A model generated the notes under the pieces. That model was not told the origin of the DNA, ran no database searches, and worked only from the letters and a program-made list of their open reading frames with translations. From Rhizobium deserti (GTDB taxonomy: Bacteria; Pseudomonadota; Alphaproteobacteria; Rhizobiales; Rhizobiaceae): DNA of 64,000 nt. Positions 52,907-62,994 of this stretch are shown piece after piece (within the stretch, counting starts at the first letter, position 1; every line of letters begins with the position of its first letter). The stretch covers positions 186,001 to 250,000 of the forward strand of contig NZ_SMTL01000001.1 in assembly GCF_004358025.1 (NCBI RefSeq), in the 5' to 3' direction. The position numbers were made by a program, and so were the translations under genes.

Positions 52907-54316
52907 ATGAACAATAACTTCTTTTCCCCCATTCACATCGTCGGCGGCGGTCTGGCCGGCTCTGAAGCTGCTTGGCAGATCGCGCAGGCTGGCATCCCTG
53001 TCATCCTCCACGAGATGCGTGGCGTGCGTGGCACCGACGCGCACCAGACCGATAGCCTGGCGGAGCTCGTTTGTTCCAATTCCTTCCGGTCGGATGATGC
53101 GACAGCCAATGCCGTTGGCGTCATCCATGCGGAGATGCGGCTCGCAAATTCGCTGATCATGGCCTGCGCCGATCGCAATCAGGTTCCGGCTGGCGGCGCG
53201 CTCGCCGTCGACCGCGAGGGCTTTGCCCAGGCAGTTACCGAATCGATAGAGCGCCATCCGCTGATTGAGGTAGTTCGCGAGGAAGTCCAGGGACTTCCCC
53301 CGAAGGAGTGGGACCTTGCGGTCGTCGCAACGGGTCCCCTGACGTCTCCCGCCCTGGCGCAAGCCATCCAAGCGGAAACCGGTGAGGAGCATCTTGCCTT
53401 TTTCGATGCCATAGCGCCGATCGTCCACCGGGACTCCATCGACATGGATATCTGCTGGTACCAGTCGCGCTATGACAAGGTCGGCCCGGGCGGTACGGGT
53501 AAGGACTATATCAACTGCCCTCTGGATGAGCAGCAGTATAACGCTTTCGTGGACGCTTTGATTGAGGGTGATACGGTCGGCTTTAAGGAGTGGGAAGGCA
53601 CGCCCTATTTCGACGGGTGCCTGCCGATCGAAGTCATGGCGGAGCGCGGACGGGAAACCCTGCGGCACGGCCCGATGAAGCCGATGGGGCTGACCAATGC
53701 CCACGCTCCCACCGTCAAGGCTTACGCCGTGGTGCAGTTGCGGCAGGACAACGCCCTTGGCACCCTTTACAACATGGTCGGCTTTCAGACGAAACTGAAA
53801 TACGGCGCGCAGGCGGAGATCTTCCGGATGATACCGGGCCTTCAGAATGCCGAGTTCGCCCGTCTCGGCGGATTGCACCGCAACACCTATATCCAGTCGC
53901 CCGTTCTTCTTGACAAGACGCTGACCCTGAAGAGCCGCCCAGGCCTCCGGTTTGCCGGGCAGATCACCGGATGCGAAGGCTATGTGGAAAGTGCTGCGAT
54001 TGGCCTGCTCGCCGGCCGTTTCGCGGCAGCGGAGCGAAGGGGCGAGCCCACGGTTGCGCCTCCTGCCACCACCGCCTTCGGCGCGCTTCTCAGCCACATT
54101 ACCGGCGGCCATCTGGTATCGAATGATGAACCGGGAAAACGCTCGTTTCAGCCGATGAACGTCAATTTCGGACTGTTTCCGGAACTCGAGCCCGGATCGA
54201 TTGTGAGGCCGGAAGGGATGAAGCGTTTTCGGGGTAAGGACAAGACGATCATGAAACGGCAATTGCTTGCCGCTCGTGCCCTCAAGGATTGTTCTCACTG
54301 GCTTGGTCGCGGCTGA
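52907..54316 (+). CDS. trmFO: folate-dependent tRNA (uracil-54-C5)-methyltransferase TrmFO
   Basis: A 469-residue FAD enzyme making T54 in tRNA with methylenetetrahydrofolate. [18 protein letters not shown] is the FAD motif. [19 protein letters not shown] contains the conserved cysteine and CSNSFRS family signature. LFAGQITG-like [16 protein letters not shown] near the C-terminus and GVIHAEMR are also typical. TrmFO replaces TrmA in many alphaproteobacteria. The ATG at 52907 begins just before the FAD motif; a GTG at 52889 is possible. Confidence 0.94.
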   Translation: MNNNFFSPIHIVGGGLAGSEAAWQIAQAGIPVILHEMRGVRGTDAHQTDSLAELVCSNSFRSDDATANAVGVIHAEMRLANSLIMACADRNQVPAGGALAVDREGFAQAVTESIERHPLIEVVREEVQGLPPKEWDLAVVATGPLTSPALAQAIQAETGEEHLAFFDAIAPIVHRDSIDMDICWYQSRYDKVGPGGTGKDYINCPLDEQQYNAFVDALIEGDTVGFKEWEGTPYFDGCLPIEVMAERGRETLRHGPMKPMGLTNAHAPTVKAYAVVQLRQDNALGTLYNMVGFQTKLKYGAQAEIFRMIPGLQNAEFARLGGLHRNTYIQSPVLLDKTLTLKSRPGLRFAGQITGCEGYVESAAIGLLAGRFAAAERRGEPTVAPPATTAFGALLSHITGGHLVSNDEPGKRSFQPMNVNFGLFPELEPGSIVRPEGMKRFRGKDKTIMKRQLLAARALKDCSHWLGRG

Positions 54317-54767
54317 TGGAGCCCATTTGCGAAGTCGTGTGATCAGCCACGCTGACGTAATTGTCCAGTAGCCACAGGGAGACCTCCGCGGCCTCTTTCT
54401 CGCTCGCGAAAACAAAACTGCCGTTTTGGCTCGGAGCGTCGAGGAATTCGGCGTCGAAGCCCTTTGCGCTGGCCAGCGGCGTGATCCGCACCCGACCGGG
54501 CCGGATGAGATAGCAGGCGAAGTGATTGCTGTTGTTGCGCATGAAGCCGGCCTTGTTGTCATGCAGGCGAACGAAGATCACATTGCCGTCGGCCGTCACG
54601 TGAAGGTTTCGTATGGCTTCGTCGGGAAAGGCGCGGCCGAATTGCAGGATGGCCATACCAGTATCGCGCAGCCCGTCCTCATCGCTCGCCCGCGCCACGC
54701 GCGTGGAGTAATAGGCAAGCGCCAGGATCAAGGCTATGAAAATGCACCAGGTAATGTAAGGGCTCAC
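54282..54767 (-). CDS. membrane-anchored conserved hypothetical protein
   Basis: A 161-residue protein with an N-terminal helix ([17 protein letters not shown]). A soluble domain of alternating strands follows ([36 protein letters not shown]), with a helical, polar end. The family is unrecognised. The 3' end overlaps the trmFO stop region convergently by 35 bp, which is unusual for intact neighbours. Confidence 0.7.
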   Translation of the reverse strand: MSPYITWCIFIALILALAYYSTRVARASDEDGLRDTGMAILQFGRAFPDEAIRNLHVTADGNVIFVRLHDNKAGFMRNNSNHFACYLIRPGRVRITPLASAKGFDAEFLDAPSQNGSFVFASEKEAAEVSLWLLDNYVSVADHTTSQMGSISRDQASENNP

Positions 54768-54839
54768 ACCGCTTCTCCTGTAATGGCATGGGCTGTGGTC
54801 ACGGCAGGCCTAGCAGCCGAGGCTTGCGCGAATGTAGTG

Positions 54840-55691
54840 CTAGAAGCGCTTGCGCATTACGGCCTGGAGCATCCGCAGCTGCCGTCGCCACTGGGCATTG
54901 TTGATCCCTTGGCTTAGCGTATCCGCACCCATGCGCTTGGCGCGTTTGAGTACGGCTTCGGTCGAGGCGAGCGGCAGGAAGGCTGGAAAAACGGCAGGCG
55001 GCACGGGACCGGCGCCGCGCGCCTTTGCCAGATGCTCCATTCCAAGGCCGGCGAAGGCCTCGACTGCCGCAGCGATGCGAGGCTTGTCTTCGCCCGACAA
55101 AAAGGCAATGCGGTCGAGCCCCGTGGCTGCAAGAATATCGAGAGGGATATAGAGCTGCCCGCGGCGTTGGTGGATGGGCAGCAAGAGGATAGACCCGGCT
55201 ATCGCCTGCGCCACGCCCGCATGCCCCGCCGCCTCCGCCGAACGGGGCGCGTCATTGGGCGACAGGATGAGGCTTGCGAGCTGGATGAGGGCCGACGCGG
55301 TTTCACCTGCATAGCCTTCCAAAGCATGGCGATCCTCCAGCACGTCGTCATAAAGATCGAATATGCGGGCATCGATCATGTCGAGCAGCGTCTTGTGCGG
55401 CAGATGATGCGCATCGATGGCAGCGAGAAGGCCGGCCGCAACCGGATTGCCACCGGGGTCGCCTTGAGCTCCTCCCTCCAAAAGATCACGCCACCATTGC
55501 AGCCGGATTTCTCCGGGCAAGGGTTCGCGCACCACGTCCCTCACCCGCGCAATTTCCGCGTTGAAGGCGTAGAGAGCGGCGAGCGCACCGCGCTTGTTTT
55601 CGGGAGACAGAAGGCAGGCGAGATAACGGTCGCGATCCGTTTCGCGCAGGGTTTCGAGGCAAACCTGCTGCGTGGCATTGGCCTCTGCCAT
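54840..55691 (-). CDS. squalene/phytoene synthase-family protein (NDUFAF6-like)
   Basis: A 283-residue all-helical protein with the family pattern YAFNAEIARVRDVVREPLPG then RLQWWRDLLEG, and DLYDDVLEDRHALEGYAGET. The second Asp-rich motif of true prenyl synthases is weak. Alphaproteobacterial proteins of this type next to a Mth938-domain gene resemble the mitochondrial complex I assembly factor NDUFAF6. A terpenoid enzyme is the alternative. The start lies 3 bp downstream of the Mth938-domain stop. Confidence 0.82.
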   Translation of the reverse strand: MAEANATQQVCLETLRETDRDRYLACLLSPENKRGALAALYAFNAEIARVRDVVREPLPGEIRLQWWRDLLEGGAQGDPGGNPVAAGLLAAIDAHHLPHKTLLDMIDARIFDLYDDVLEDRHALEGYAGETASALIQLASLILSPNDAPRSAEAAGHAGVAQAIAGSILLLPIHQRRGQLYIPLDILAATGLDRIAFLSGEDKPRIAAAVEAFAGLGMEHLAKARGAGPVPPAVFPAFLPLASTEAVLKRAKRMGADTLSQGINNAQWRRQLRMLQAVMRKRF

Positions 55692-55693
55692 GG

Positions 55694-56080
55694 TCACACC
55701 GCAATAAGAGCAGCTGCTACGGCACGCGATTCCGCCAGCATGATATTATAGGTCCGCACCGCGGCACCCGTTCCCATTGGGTCGGAAGCTATGCCTCTGG
55801 CCTTGAGAGCAGCCCTGACATCTGCCGGGATGGGGCGCAGGTTCAACCCTGTCCCCACCAGCAGCACTTCGATCTGCTGGGCTTCCTCCAAGACTTTCAT
55901 GAAGGTGGCAACCGTAAGCGCCTGCCCCTCCTCGATGTCCCAACCGTGAATGCCTGAAGGGAGGCATAGAAGGGAACCGCGATGGGACATGTCTGCAAAG
56001 CGAAAGCCGCCATTGCCATAAGCATCGAGGGGGGCGCGACCAGGAAAATGGGCTTCGCGGATCTCGATCCCTTTTGCCAT
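55694..56080 (-). CDS. Mth938-domain protein (NDUFAF3/AAMDC-like)
   Basis: A 128-residue protein of the DUF498 family. FADMSHRGSLLCLPSGIHGW and EVLLVGTGLNLRPIPADVRA are characteristic of the domain shared by mitochondrial NDUFAF3. No catalytic residues are known. It immediately precedes the NDUFAF6-like gene, suggesting the two work together. The ATG at 56080 is preferred; one at 56089 is in frame. Confidence 0.85.
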   Translation of the reverse strand: MAKGIEIREAHFPGRAPLDAYGNGGFRFADMSHRGSLLCLPSGIHGWDIEEGQALTVATFMKVLEEAQQIEVLLVGTGLNLRPIPADVRAALKARGIASDPMGTGAAVRTYNIMLAESRAVAAALIAV

Positions 56081-56130
56081 GATCGTCACTTCCCTTCGCC
56101 GGCTCGGCCGTAAGTTTCGAAATAACAGAA

Positions 56131-56148
56131 GACCCGCAGAAGCGGGCC
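56131..56148 (-). terminator. hairpin after yajC
   Basis: CCCGC pairs with GCGGG around AGAA, followed on the minus strand by TCTTCTGTTATTT. It lies directly after the yajC stop and would make yajC largely monocistronic. Confidence 0.55.
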
Positions 56149-56155
56149 GCGACGA

Positions 56156-56509
56156 TCAGGATGCCGCTTCGGCCTTCACCGGCTCACCCTTTACCCGCAC
56201 TTCCGCGATATAGGTGCGCATTGCACGAACTTTGACCCCATCGGCAATCTCGACTTCGACCTCGTTGTCGTCGATAACCTTGGTCACCTTGCCAACGAGA
56301 CCGCCACCCAACACAACTTGGTCACCGCGGCGGATATTCGACAGGGTGTCCTGCCGCTTTTTCGCCTGGGCGCGCTGTGGGCGGATCAGGAAGAAATACC
56401 AGACCACCATCAGGGGGGCGAAAAGCATCACCATCTGCAGGATGGAATCGGTCCCGGATCCTGCCGGGGCGGCGGCGCCTGCCTGGGCGAATGCGTCGGT
56501 AATGAACAT
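56156..56509 (-). CDS. yajC: preprotein translocase accessory subunit YajC
   Basis: A 117-residue inner-membrane protein. A periplasmic N-terminus rich in Ala/Gly precedes one membrane helix (ILQMVMLFAPLMVVWYFFLI). The cytosolic tail has RPQRAQAKKRQDTLSNIRRG and GGLVGKVTKVIDDNEVEVEI. YajC associates with SecDF. No secDF gene follows here. Confidence 0.95.
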   Translation of the reverse strand: MFITDAFAQAGAAAPAGSGTDSILQMVMLFAPLMVVWYFFLIRPQRAQAKKRQDTLSNIRRGDQVVLGGGLVGKVTKVIDDNEVEVEIADGVKVRAMRTYIAEVRVKGEPVKAEAAS

Positions 56510-56692
56510 CAAGAACTCCTAAGATTACCGGAGACGGCGGCCCCCGTGATAAGCCGCCGGAATATAGTTGCGATGGGCGCGAATGCAACAGAAAGCGGCC
56601 AGATGCCGTACCAAATCCACGGCTCTGCGGCTTTTGGTACACCGGTTGCCATGTTACCTCAGCCCAAGCGCCCGAACAGAGCGGAGAAGATC

Positions 56693-57565
56693 ATGAGCGA
56701 AGACATCAACACCCTGATTCTGACAGAGATTCGCCGGCTTGCCACTGCGCTGGAACGGCTAGCCGGCCCGCCACCGGCCGTCAATGATTGGGAAGCTGCG
56801 GATTGTTTTGTTTGGGTGCCGGCCAACCAGCGTCTGCAACCCGTGCCGCGACCCAATCGTGTCGCACTCACGCTGATCCGCGGCGTCGATCATGTGCGCG
56901 ATATACTGCACGAGAACACGCTGCGCTTCGCCGAAGGATTTGCTGCGAACAATGTGCTTCTATGGGGTGCCCGCGGCATGGGGAAATCATCACTGGTCAA
57001 GGCCGTACATGCGGATGTCCGTGCCTCTAGCGGCACGCCTTTGAAGCTTGTTGAAGTGCATCGCGAGGATATCGCCTCGCTGCCGGGCCTACTCGATATA
57101 CTTAAGTCATCGGGCCAGAGGATCATCGTCTTTTGTGACGACCTTTCCTTTGATCATGACGACACCGCCTACAAGTCTCTGAAGGCGGCGCTCGACGGCG
57201 GTATCGAAGGGCGACCCGACAACGTCCTCTTCTATGCCACATCCAACCGCCGTCACCTTCTGCCGCGCCATATGATGGAAAACGAGCAGTCGACAGCGAT
57301 CAATCCTTCCGAAGCGGTCGAGGAGAAGGTTTCCTTATCGGATCGGTTCGGCCTCTGGCTGGGCTTCCATAAATGTAACCAGCACGATTATCTGACGATG
57401 ATCGACGGCTATGCGGATCATTTTCAGCTCGATCTGGCTCGTCAAAGGCTGCACCATGAAGCTCTGGAATGGGCAACAACCCGCGGCGGGCGGTCCGGAC
57501 GCGTTGCTTGGCAGTATATCCAGGATCTGGCGGGTCGGCTGAGAAAACCGCTCAACCGCGAATAA
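56693..57565 (+). CDS. DUF815-family AAA ATPase
   Basis: A 290-residue AAA-type ATPase. LLWGARGMGKSSLVKAVHAD is Walker A, RIIVFCDDLSFDHDDTAYKS contains Walker B, and VLFYATSNRRHLLPRHMMEN is the sensor 1 and second-region motif. The N-terminal 60 residues are poorly conserved. The cellular role of DUF815 proteins is unknown. GGAG lies before the ATG at 56693; the frame is open further upstream. Confidence 0.9.
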   Translation: MSEDINTLILTEIRRLATALERLAGPPPAVNDWEAADCFVWVPANQRLQPVPRPNRVALTLIRGVDHVRDILHENTLRFAEGFAANNVLLWGARGMGKSSLVKAVHADVRASSGTPLKLVEVHREDIASLPGLLDILKSSGQRIIVFCDDLSFDHDDTAYKSLKAALDGGIEGRPDNVLFYATSNRRHLLPRHMMENEQSTAINPSEAVEEKVSLSDRFGLWLGFHKCNQHDYLTMIDGYADHFQLDLARQRLHHEALEWATTRGGRSGRVAWQYIQDLAGRLRKPLNRE

Positions 57566-57597
57566 TATCTTCATCCGCTTACCTAGGACATAGATGC

Positions 57598-57625
57598 AAA
57601 AAAGCCCGGCAATGCCGGGCTTTTT
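57598..57625. terminator. bidirectional terminator between DUF815 ATPase and M23 gene
   Basis: AAAAAGCCCGGC pairs with GCCGGGCTTTTT around AAT, with T-runs on both strands, between convergent genes. Confidence 0.9.
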
Positions 57626-57651
57626 CGTCGTCCCCCTTGAAACGCACTACA

Positions 57652-59265
57652 TTATTCAAGGAAAGTGATCGGGTTGACCGGCGTAGCGTCCTTGCGGACC
57701 TCGAAGTGCACCTGCGGGCGCTTGGCGTCGCCACTCATGCCGGACGAGGCGACCGTCTGGCCGCGTGTAACCTTCTGGCCGCGGGCAACGCTGATATTGC
57801 CGGCGTGGCCGTAGACGGTGACCTTGCCGTCGTCGTGACGCACCAGAACCGTATTGCCGAGCTGCTTCAGCCCGTTGCCGGCATAGATGACCACGCCATT
57901 TTCGGCTGCCTTGATCGGCGTGCCTTCCGGAACCGAGATATCGATGCCGTCATTGCGATTACCGTCGACATTCGCGCCGTAGCCGGCAATCACCGCGCCA
58001 CTGACCGGCCAGCGATATTTGCCGATGCCAGTCGATTGCGGAGCCGCGGCGGAAACATCGGACTTCTTCTCGACATCGGTGAGCGAAGCGGTTTCGGCGG
58101 CCGGCTTGGCCGCTGCCGGAGCAGACGCAGTTACCGGAGCGGCAGATGCGAGCGCGGCGACCGGAGCGGCTGCAGCGACGGGTTTCGGCGCTGCGGCGGG
58201 CTTTTCCGGAATGGATGCCGTCTTAACCGGATCAGCTGATGCTGCATCCGATACAACCTTGAGGGTCTGGCCGACGCGAACGCCCTCAGATGTTAGGCCG
58301 TTGGCTGCCTTCAGCTGATCGATCGGGGTACCGGTCGCCTTAGCGATCTTTGCGAGGCTGTCGCCAGGCTTGACCACATAGCTGCCACCCAGAGGCTTGC
58401 CGCCGGGAGGCGTGAGCCTGGCCGGTTCGCCGAGCGCCTTGTCACGGTTGGCCGTCGGCAGGACGGCAATTTTCTGTTCGGGCTCGCGAGCCGGCGCAGG
58501 TGCATTGTTCTGCAGGTCGATATCGCTGGCTGCGGTCTTCGCGGAATTGCGGGCCGGACCGAAGGTCGGGATGATGACCGACTGGCCGGGCGACAAAGTG
58601 CCACCATTGGCCTTCAGTATTTCCTTTTCAGGCACGCCATAGCGCTTCGAAAGCGTCGCGGCAGTCTCACCGGGTCGGATGGTGACCTTGGGCGCGTTGA
58701 CCGTCGACCAGCCGGACATCGGCTTAATCGTGCCGGTCACGACGCTGTCAGCCTTGGACTGGGCAGACGGAACAGTCAACGACTGGCTGGCGGGCGAACG
58801 TCCCGGGAAGGGCTGCGCCATGGCCTGCTTGCGGTTCATCGGCTCGTCTTCGACAACGGGCATGCTGCGCGATGCGGCAACCGGAGCCGTCGAGGCCGTC
58901 GGAGAGGAAAGCTCCGAGCGCTGAACCGAAACCGGAGCAACCGCGGCGCGGACCGGCGAGCTATAGCCGGAATTGCCAGGATAAGGCTGATTGACCGCCG
59001 AAGAGCGCGTGCCATAGTCGCCCTGCGCAACCGGGGGCAGACCCTGTGCAGAATTGAGATCTCCCCGAGGCGTGGGAGCCTGCCCGTAAGCTCCGTTCAC
59101 CTGACGCTGCGGGATAGACGCAGTGGTCATGTTGTCCGTTTTTGAAAACAAACCTGAGAAGCGGCTTGCATCCGAACTGCAGCCTGTCGCCACACTGGCC
59201 AACAAGGCCGCAACAGCGAACTTAACTACTGATGTTCCGAACTTCGGAGAACTCTTGATCCGCAT
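57652..59265 (-). CDS. LysM / M23 lipoprotein, DipM/NlpD-like amidase activator
   Basis: A 537-residue envelope protein. The signal ends SVATGC (lipobox). Two LysM domains follow, near 200-250 (TIRPGETAATLSKRYGVPEK) and near 300-345 (YVVKPGDSLAKIAKATGTP). The C-terminal M23/LytM domain has RNDGIDISVPEGTPIKAAE, VTVYGHAGN and PQVHFEVRK. In the first metal motif Asn replaces the zinc-binding His of active M23 peptidases, as in NlpD/EnvC/DipM regulators. It probably activates a cell-wall amidase during division rather than cutting glycan peptides itself. Confidence 0.9.
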   Translation of the reverse strand: MRIKSSPKFGTSVVKFAVAALLASVATGCSSDASRFSGLFSKTDNMTTASIPQRQVNGAYGQAPTPRGDLNSAQGLPPVAQGDYGTRSSAVNQPYPGNSGYSSPVRAAVAPVSVQRSELSSPTASTAPVAASRSMPVVEDEPMNRKQAMAQPFPGRSPASQSLTVPSAQSKADSVVTGTIKPMSGWSTVNAPKVTIRPGETAATLSKRYGVPEKEILKANGGTLSPGQSVIIPTFGPARNSAKTAASDIDLQNNAPAPAREPEQKIAVLPTANRDKALGEPARLTPPGGKPLGGSYVVKPGDSLAKIAKATGTPIDQLKAANGLTSEGVRVGQTLKVVSDAASADPVKTASIPEKPAAAPKPVAAAAPVAALASAAPVTASAPAAAKPAAETASLTDVEKKSDVSAAAPQSTGIGKYRWPVSGAVIAGYGANVDGNRNDGIDISVPEGTPIKAAENGVVIYAGNGLKQLGNTVLVRHDDGKVTVYGHAGNISVARGQKVTRGQTVASSGMSGDAKRPQVHFEVRKDATPVNPITFLE

Positions 59266-59411
59266 GACTCGACCTACAAATGACGCAACCATCGTTGGAG
59301 TCATTAAAGCGCGTTAGTCTTACTGCAGGGTTAAGGAGAGGCCGCGACGATCAGTTTTTTGAGAGATTGATAACCATGACCTGCAAAGCTGCTTCCCAGG
59401 CTAGGAACCAT

Positions 59412-60053
59412 CTAGAGGGCCGAAGCGACCTGCGGAATGATCGGCAGGAAGGGCACGGGGAAGAGATCTTCACGCTCAAACCGGCTGCCCGTCTTGGTCA
59501 GGCGCGTCATCATGCAGGTGTCGCCTTCGGTCATCAAGGGTGCGACCATGGAGCCGCCATGGGTCAACTGCTCGGCATAAAAGCGCGGCAGCGAAACGAA
59601 GGCGGTCGTGACGAAGATCCTGTCGAAAGTCCCGTCACCCGGCATGCCATTGCTGCCGTCGGCCTGCCGGACGACGACATTGCGCAGACCGAGCGCCTCC
59701 ATGCGGGCCTGCGCCGCGACAACCAGCGTTCGGTAGCGCTCGACGGTTAGGACGCGCTCCGCAATCCTACCCATCACCGCGGCCGTGAACCCGCTGCCAG
59801 TGCCGATCTCGAGCACTCGATGCCCAGGCTTCACTTGAAGCCGGTGTAGCAGCCGCACACTTAGGTCAGCCCCTTCCATGAAGGCGCCGCAGTCGATCGG
59901 CACGGTTCGGCTGGAATAGGCATCGTCCGACAGGGAAGCTGGCACGAATTGCGATCGCGGCGTCTGCTCGACCGCCGTCAGCAGATCGAGATCGGAAATC
60001 CCTTCTGAGCGAAGGCGCAGCACAAGCGCGGCAAATCCCTCTTTCTCGACCAT
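59412..60053 (-). CDS. pcm: protein-L-isoaspartate O-methyltransferase
   Basis: A 213-residue SAM-dependent enzyme repairing isoaspartyl residues. HRVLEIGTGSGFTAAVMGRI is the SAM motif; RTVPIDCGAFMEGADLSVRL and FDRIFVTTAFVSLPRFYAEQ are family segments. It lies directly after surE, the classic stationary-phase repair pairing. The ATG at 60053 is used; a TTG at 60065 would overlap surE. Confidence 0.92.
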   Translation of the reverse strand: MVEKEGFAALVLRLRSEGISDLDLLTAVEQTPRSQFVPASLSDDAYSSRTVPIDCGAFMEGADLSVRLLHRLQVKPGHRVLEIGTGSGFTAAVMGRIAERVLTVERYRTLVVAAQARMEALGLRNVVVRQADGSNGMPGDGTFDRIFVTTAFVSLPRFYAEQLTHGGSMVAPLMTEGDTCMMTRLTKTGSRFEREDLFPVPFLPIIPQVASAL

Positions 60054-60061
60054 GCCTGATT

Positions 60062-60832
60062 TCAACCGGACACTCCCAAGTCTAAGGCAGACGCGATGCG
60101 ATCTTGAACCGAGTAATCCGTCATGTCGAGCTTGAGCGGCGTCACGGAGATCTTGTTCTCCTTGAGGGCCTGGATGTCCGTGCCTTCCTTGAACTGACTT
60201 TTCCGGTCCGAGAACCGCAGCCAGTAATAGGGCCGGCCGCGACCATCTTCTCGTGCATCGATTTCAAGCCCGAAGTCCAGCTTGCCCTGAGAGGTGACTT
60301 CCACGCCTTGCACGTCCTGCGGTTCACAATTGGGGAAGTTCAGGTTGAGGAAGGTCCCAGGCGGAAGCTCCACATCGCTCAGCTTCCGGATCAGATTGGC
60401 GGCATAGGTTTCGGCCACTTCCCAAGGCGCGACGCGGCCGTTGTCACGCCGAACGGCCTGGCTGAGGGCAAAGGAACGGATGCCCTGAAGCGTACCTTCT
60501 ATGGCGCCTGCCACTGTTCCCGAATAGGTGACGTCGTCGGCCATGTTGGCACCGTCGTTGACGCCCGACAGAACCAGATCTGGCTTGCCGCGCAAAACCT
60601 CGCTGACGCCCATGATGATGCAGTCGGTCGGTGTGCCGCGCAAGGCGAAGCGCTTGTCCCCAAGCTGGCGAAGCCGAAGCGGCTCGGACAATGTCAGCGA
60701 GTGGGCAAGCCCGCTCTGATCGGTTTCCGGAGCGACGATCCAGACATCATCGGAAAGCTGCCGGGCAATCCGCTCCAGGACCGCTAGGCCCTCGGCGTGG
60801 ATTCCGTCGTCATTGGTCAGCAGGATCCGCAT
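60062..60832 (-). CDS. surE: 5'-nucleotidase SurE
   Basis: A 256-residue metal-dependent nucleotidase. [16 protein letters not shown] carries the two metal-binding Asps, with [20 protein letters not shown] (S-G-x-N) and [10 protein letters not shown] following. The start overlaps the serS stop (TGATG) and the gene is followed by pcm. Confidence 0.95.
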   Translation of the reverse strand: MRILLTNDDGIHAEGLAVLERIARQLSDDVWIVAPETDQSGLAHSLTLSEPLRLRQLGDKRFALRGTPTDCIIMGVSEVLRGKPDLVLSGVNDGANMADDVTYSGTVAGAIEGTLQGIRSFALSQAVRRDNGRVAPWEVAETYAANLIRKLSDVELPPGTFLNLNFPNCEPQDVQGVEVTSQGKLDFGLEIDAREDGRGRPYYWLRFSDRKSQFKEGTDIQALKENKISVTPLKLDMTDYSVQDRIASALDLGVSG

Positions 60833-62115
60833 CAAGCGGCTCGCTCAAGCTTCGTCAACCCGCCCATATAAGGAAGAAGCGCGTCCGGAATACTGATCGA
60901 TCCATCCTCGTTCAGGTAGTTTTCCATGACCGCGATCAGGCAGCGCCCGACTGCGACGCCGGACCCGTTGAGCGTGTGGACGAATTTAAGGGCCTTCTCG
61001 TCTTTGACGCGGTAGCGGGCATTCATCCGACGCCCCTGGAAGTCGCCGCAGACCGAGCAGGAGGAAATCTCCCGATAGGCGTCCTGACCTGGAAGCCATA
61101 CCTCGATATCGTAGGTTTTGCGGGCACCGAAGCCCATGTCGCCGGTGCACAACGTCATGGTGCGGAAGTGCAGACCCAGCCGCTTCAGGACGTTTTCCGC
61201 ACACTCGGTCATGCGTTCGTGCTCGGCGATGGAGCTTTCCTGATCGGTGATAGAGACCAATTCGCATTTCCAGAACTGGTGCTGGCGTAGCATGCCGCGG
61301 GTATCGCGGCCGGCAGAACCAGCTTCCGAACGGAAGGACGGCGTCAGCGCGGTGAAGCGCAGCGGCAGCTTTTCCTGCTCCAGCGTCTCGGCCGATACTA
61401 GATTGGTAAGGGTCACCTCGGCGGTGGGAATAAGCCAGCGGCCGTCCGTTGTGCGGAAGAGGTCTTCGGCGAACTTCGGCAGTTGCCCCGTCCCATACAT
61501 GGCCTCGTCGCGCACCATTAAAGGTGACGAGACTTCCGTATAGCCGTGCTCACCCGTATGCATGTCGATCATGAACTGGCCGAGTGCCCGTTCCAGCCTG
61601 GCAAGCGGGCCGGTCAGGACAGTGAAGCGAGCACCCGAAAGCTTCGAGGCGCGCTCGAAATCCATATAGCCGAGCGCTTCGCCGATCTCGAAATGCTCCC
61701 TGGCAGAGTGATTCCAGCGTGGCTTTTCGCCCACCGTGCGCTTAACCACATTGTCGTGCTCATCCTTACCAACCGGCACATCGTCGAGCGGGATGTTGGG
61801 AAGGCGCGACAGCGCATCGTCGAGCGCGGCCACGGCTTCGCGCTCTTGCTGCTCGGTCGCCGGCATCGTCTCCTTGAGTTCCGCCATTTCGGCCTTGAGC
61901 TTTTCCGCCAGCTCGGGATTCTTTTGGGCCATTGCGGCGCCAATTTCCTTGGATGCGGAATTGCGGCGCGATTGCATGTCCTGAAGCTTCTGGATCACGG
62001 CACGGCGCGTGTCGTCCAATGCCAATAGCGTTGCCGCCATTGGTTCGGCGCCACGCTTTGCCAGCGCCGCGTCGAAAGCTGCTTCGTTTTCACGGATCCA
62101 CTTGATATCGAGCAT
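60832..62115 (-). CDS. serS: seryl-tRNA synthetase
   Basis: A 427-residue class II synthetase. The N-terminal antiparallel coiled coil (about 30-100) binds the tRNA long arm. Motif 2 is [20 protein letters not shown] and motif 3 is [18 protein letters not shown]. It attaches serine to tRNA-Ser and tRNA-Sec. It is the head of a serS-surE-pcm unit with overlapping junctions. Confidence 0.97.
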   Translation of the reverse strand: MLDIKWIRENEAAFDAALAKRGAEPMAATLLALDDTRRAVIQKLQDMQSRRNSASKEIGAAMAQKNPELAEKLKAEMAELKETMPATEQQEREAVAALDDALSRLPNIPLDDVPVGKDEHDNVVKRTVGEKPRWNHSAREHFEIGEALGYMDFERASKLSGARFTVLTGPLARLERALGQFMIDMHTGEHGYTEVSSPLMVRDEAMYGTGQLPKFAEDLFRTTDGRWLIPTAEVTLTNLVSAETLEQEKLPLRFTALTPSFRSEAGSAGRDTRGMLRQHQFWKCELVSITDQESSIAEHERMTECAENVLKRLGLHFRTMTLCTGDMGFGARKTYDIEVWLPGQDAYREISSCSVCGDFQGRRMNARYRVKDEKALKFVHTLNGSGVAVGRCLIAVMENYLNEDGSISIPDALLPYMGGLTKLERAA

Positions 62116-62169
62116 CGTTCCTAGCCTTTGAAGCGGAACGCCGCAAACTCGCGCAAGGACAGGAAAAGC

Positions 62170-62994
62170 CTAAGCTTTATCCGCATCCGCAATATCCGAC
62201 GAGGCCTGCTCATCGAGAGCGTCGTCGGCACGTTTGCGCTCGACGAGTCGCGCGGCGTAGATGGAAATCTCGTAGAGAAGGATGGTCGGCAGCGCAAGAC
62301 CGATCTGGGACATGGGATCGGGCGGCGTCAGCACCGCAGCAACGACGAAAGCGAGGACGATGGCGAATTTGCGCTTTTCCCTCAGCCAGTCGCTGGTGAG
62401 TAATCCGACGCGGGCAAGCAGCGTGGTAACAACCGGAAGCTGGAAGACCAGGCCGAACGACAGGACCAATGTCATGATCAGGCTGAGATATTCCGAAACG
62501 CGCGGCAGAAGCGAAATGCCCACCTCGCCTTCGGTTGGCGCCTGCTGCATGGCAAGGAAGAACCACATGACCATGGGCGTGAAGAAGAAGTAGACGAGTG
62601 CTGCACCCAACAGGAAGAGGATCGGCGACGCGACCAGGAACGGCAGGAAGGCGGCGCGCTCGTTCTTGTAAAGGCCGGGAGCGACGAACTTGTAGAGCTG
62701 CGACGCGATCACCGGAAAGGCGACGACGAGCGCTCCGAACATCGCCACCTTGACCTGGGTGAAGAAGAATTCCTGCGGCGCCGTATAGATCAGCTCAGAC
62801 TTGGCGAGATCCAGATGCGCCCAGAGCACGGCCCATTTGTAAGGAACGACCAGGAAATTGAAGAGCTGCTTGGCAAAGAAGAAGCAGATGACGAAGGCCA
62901 GGAAAAACGCGCCGATCGACCAGATGAGCCGGGTGCGCAGCTCCATCAAATGCTCGATGAGCGGCTGCGGCTTGTCTTCGATTTCACCGCTCAT
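62170..62994 (-). CDS. tatC: Sec-independent translocase subunit TatC
   Basis: A 274-residue membrane protein with six helices. The N-terminal HLMELRTRLIWSIGAFFLAF is the signature that recognises twin-arginine signals, and SLIMTLVLSFGLVFQLPVV and FAIVLAFVVAAVLTPPDPMS are also typical. The ATG overlaps the tatB stop (ATGA). It forms the Tat translocon with TatA and TatB. Confidence 0.96.
   Translation of the reverse strand: MSGEIEDKPQPLIEHLMELRTRLIWSIGAFFLAFVICFFFAKQLFNFLVVPYKWAVLWAHLDLAKSELIYTAPQEFFFTQVKVAMFGALVVAFPVIASQLYKFVAPGLYKNERAAFLPFLVASPILFLLGAALVYFFFTPMVMWFFLAMQQAPTEGEVGISLLPRVSEYLSLIMTLVLSFGLVFQLPVVTTLLARVGLLTSDWLREKRKFAIVLAFVVAAVLTPPDPMSQIGLALPTILLYEISIYAARLVERKRADDALDEQASSDIADADKA

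Noticed and set aside
52751..54562. 603-codon open frame on the minus strand
   Set aside because: It lies antisense to the clearly recognisable trmFO gene and encodes no known motif; high G+C codon use keeps the opposite frame open.
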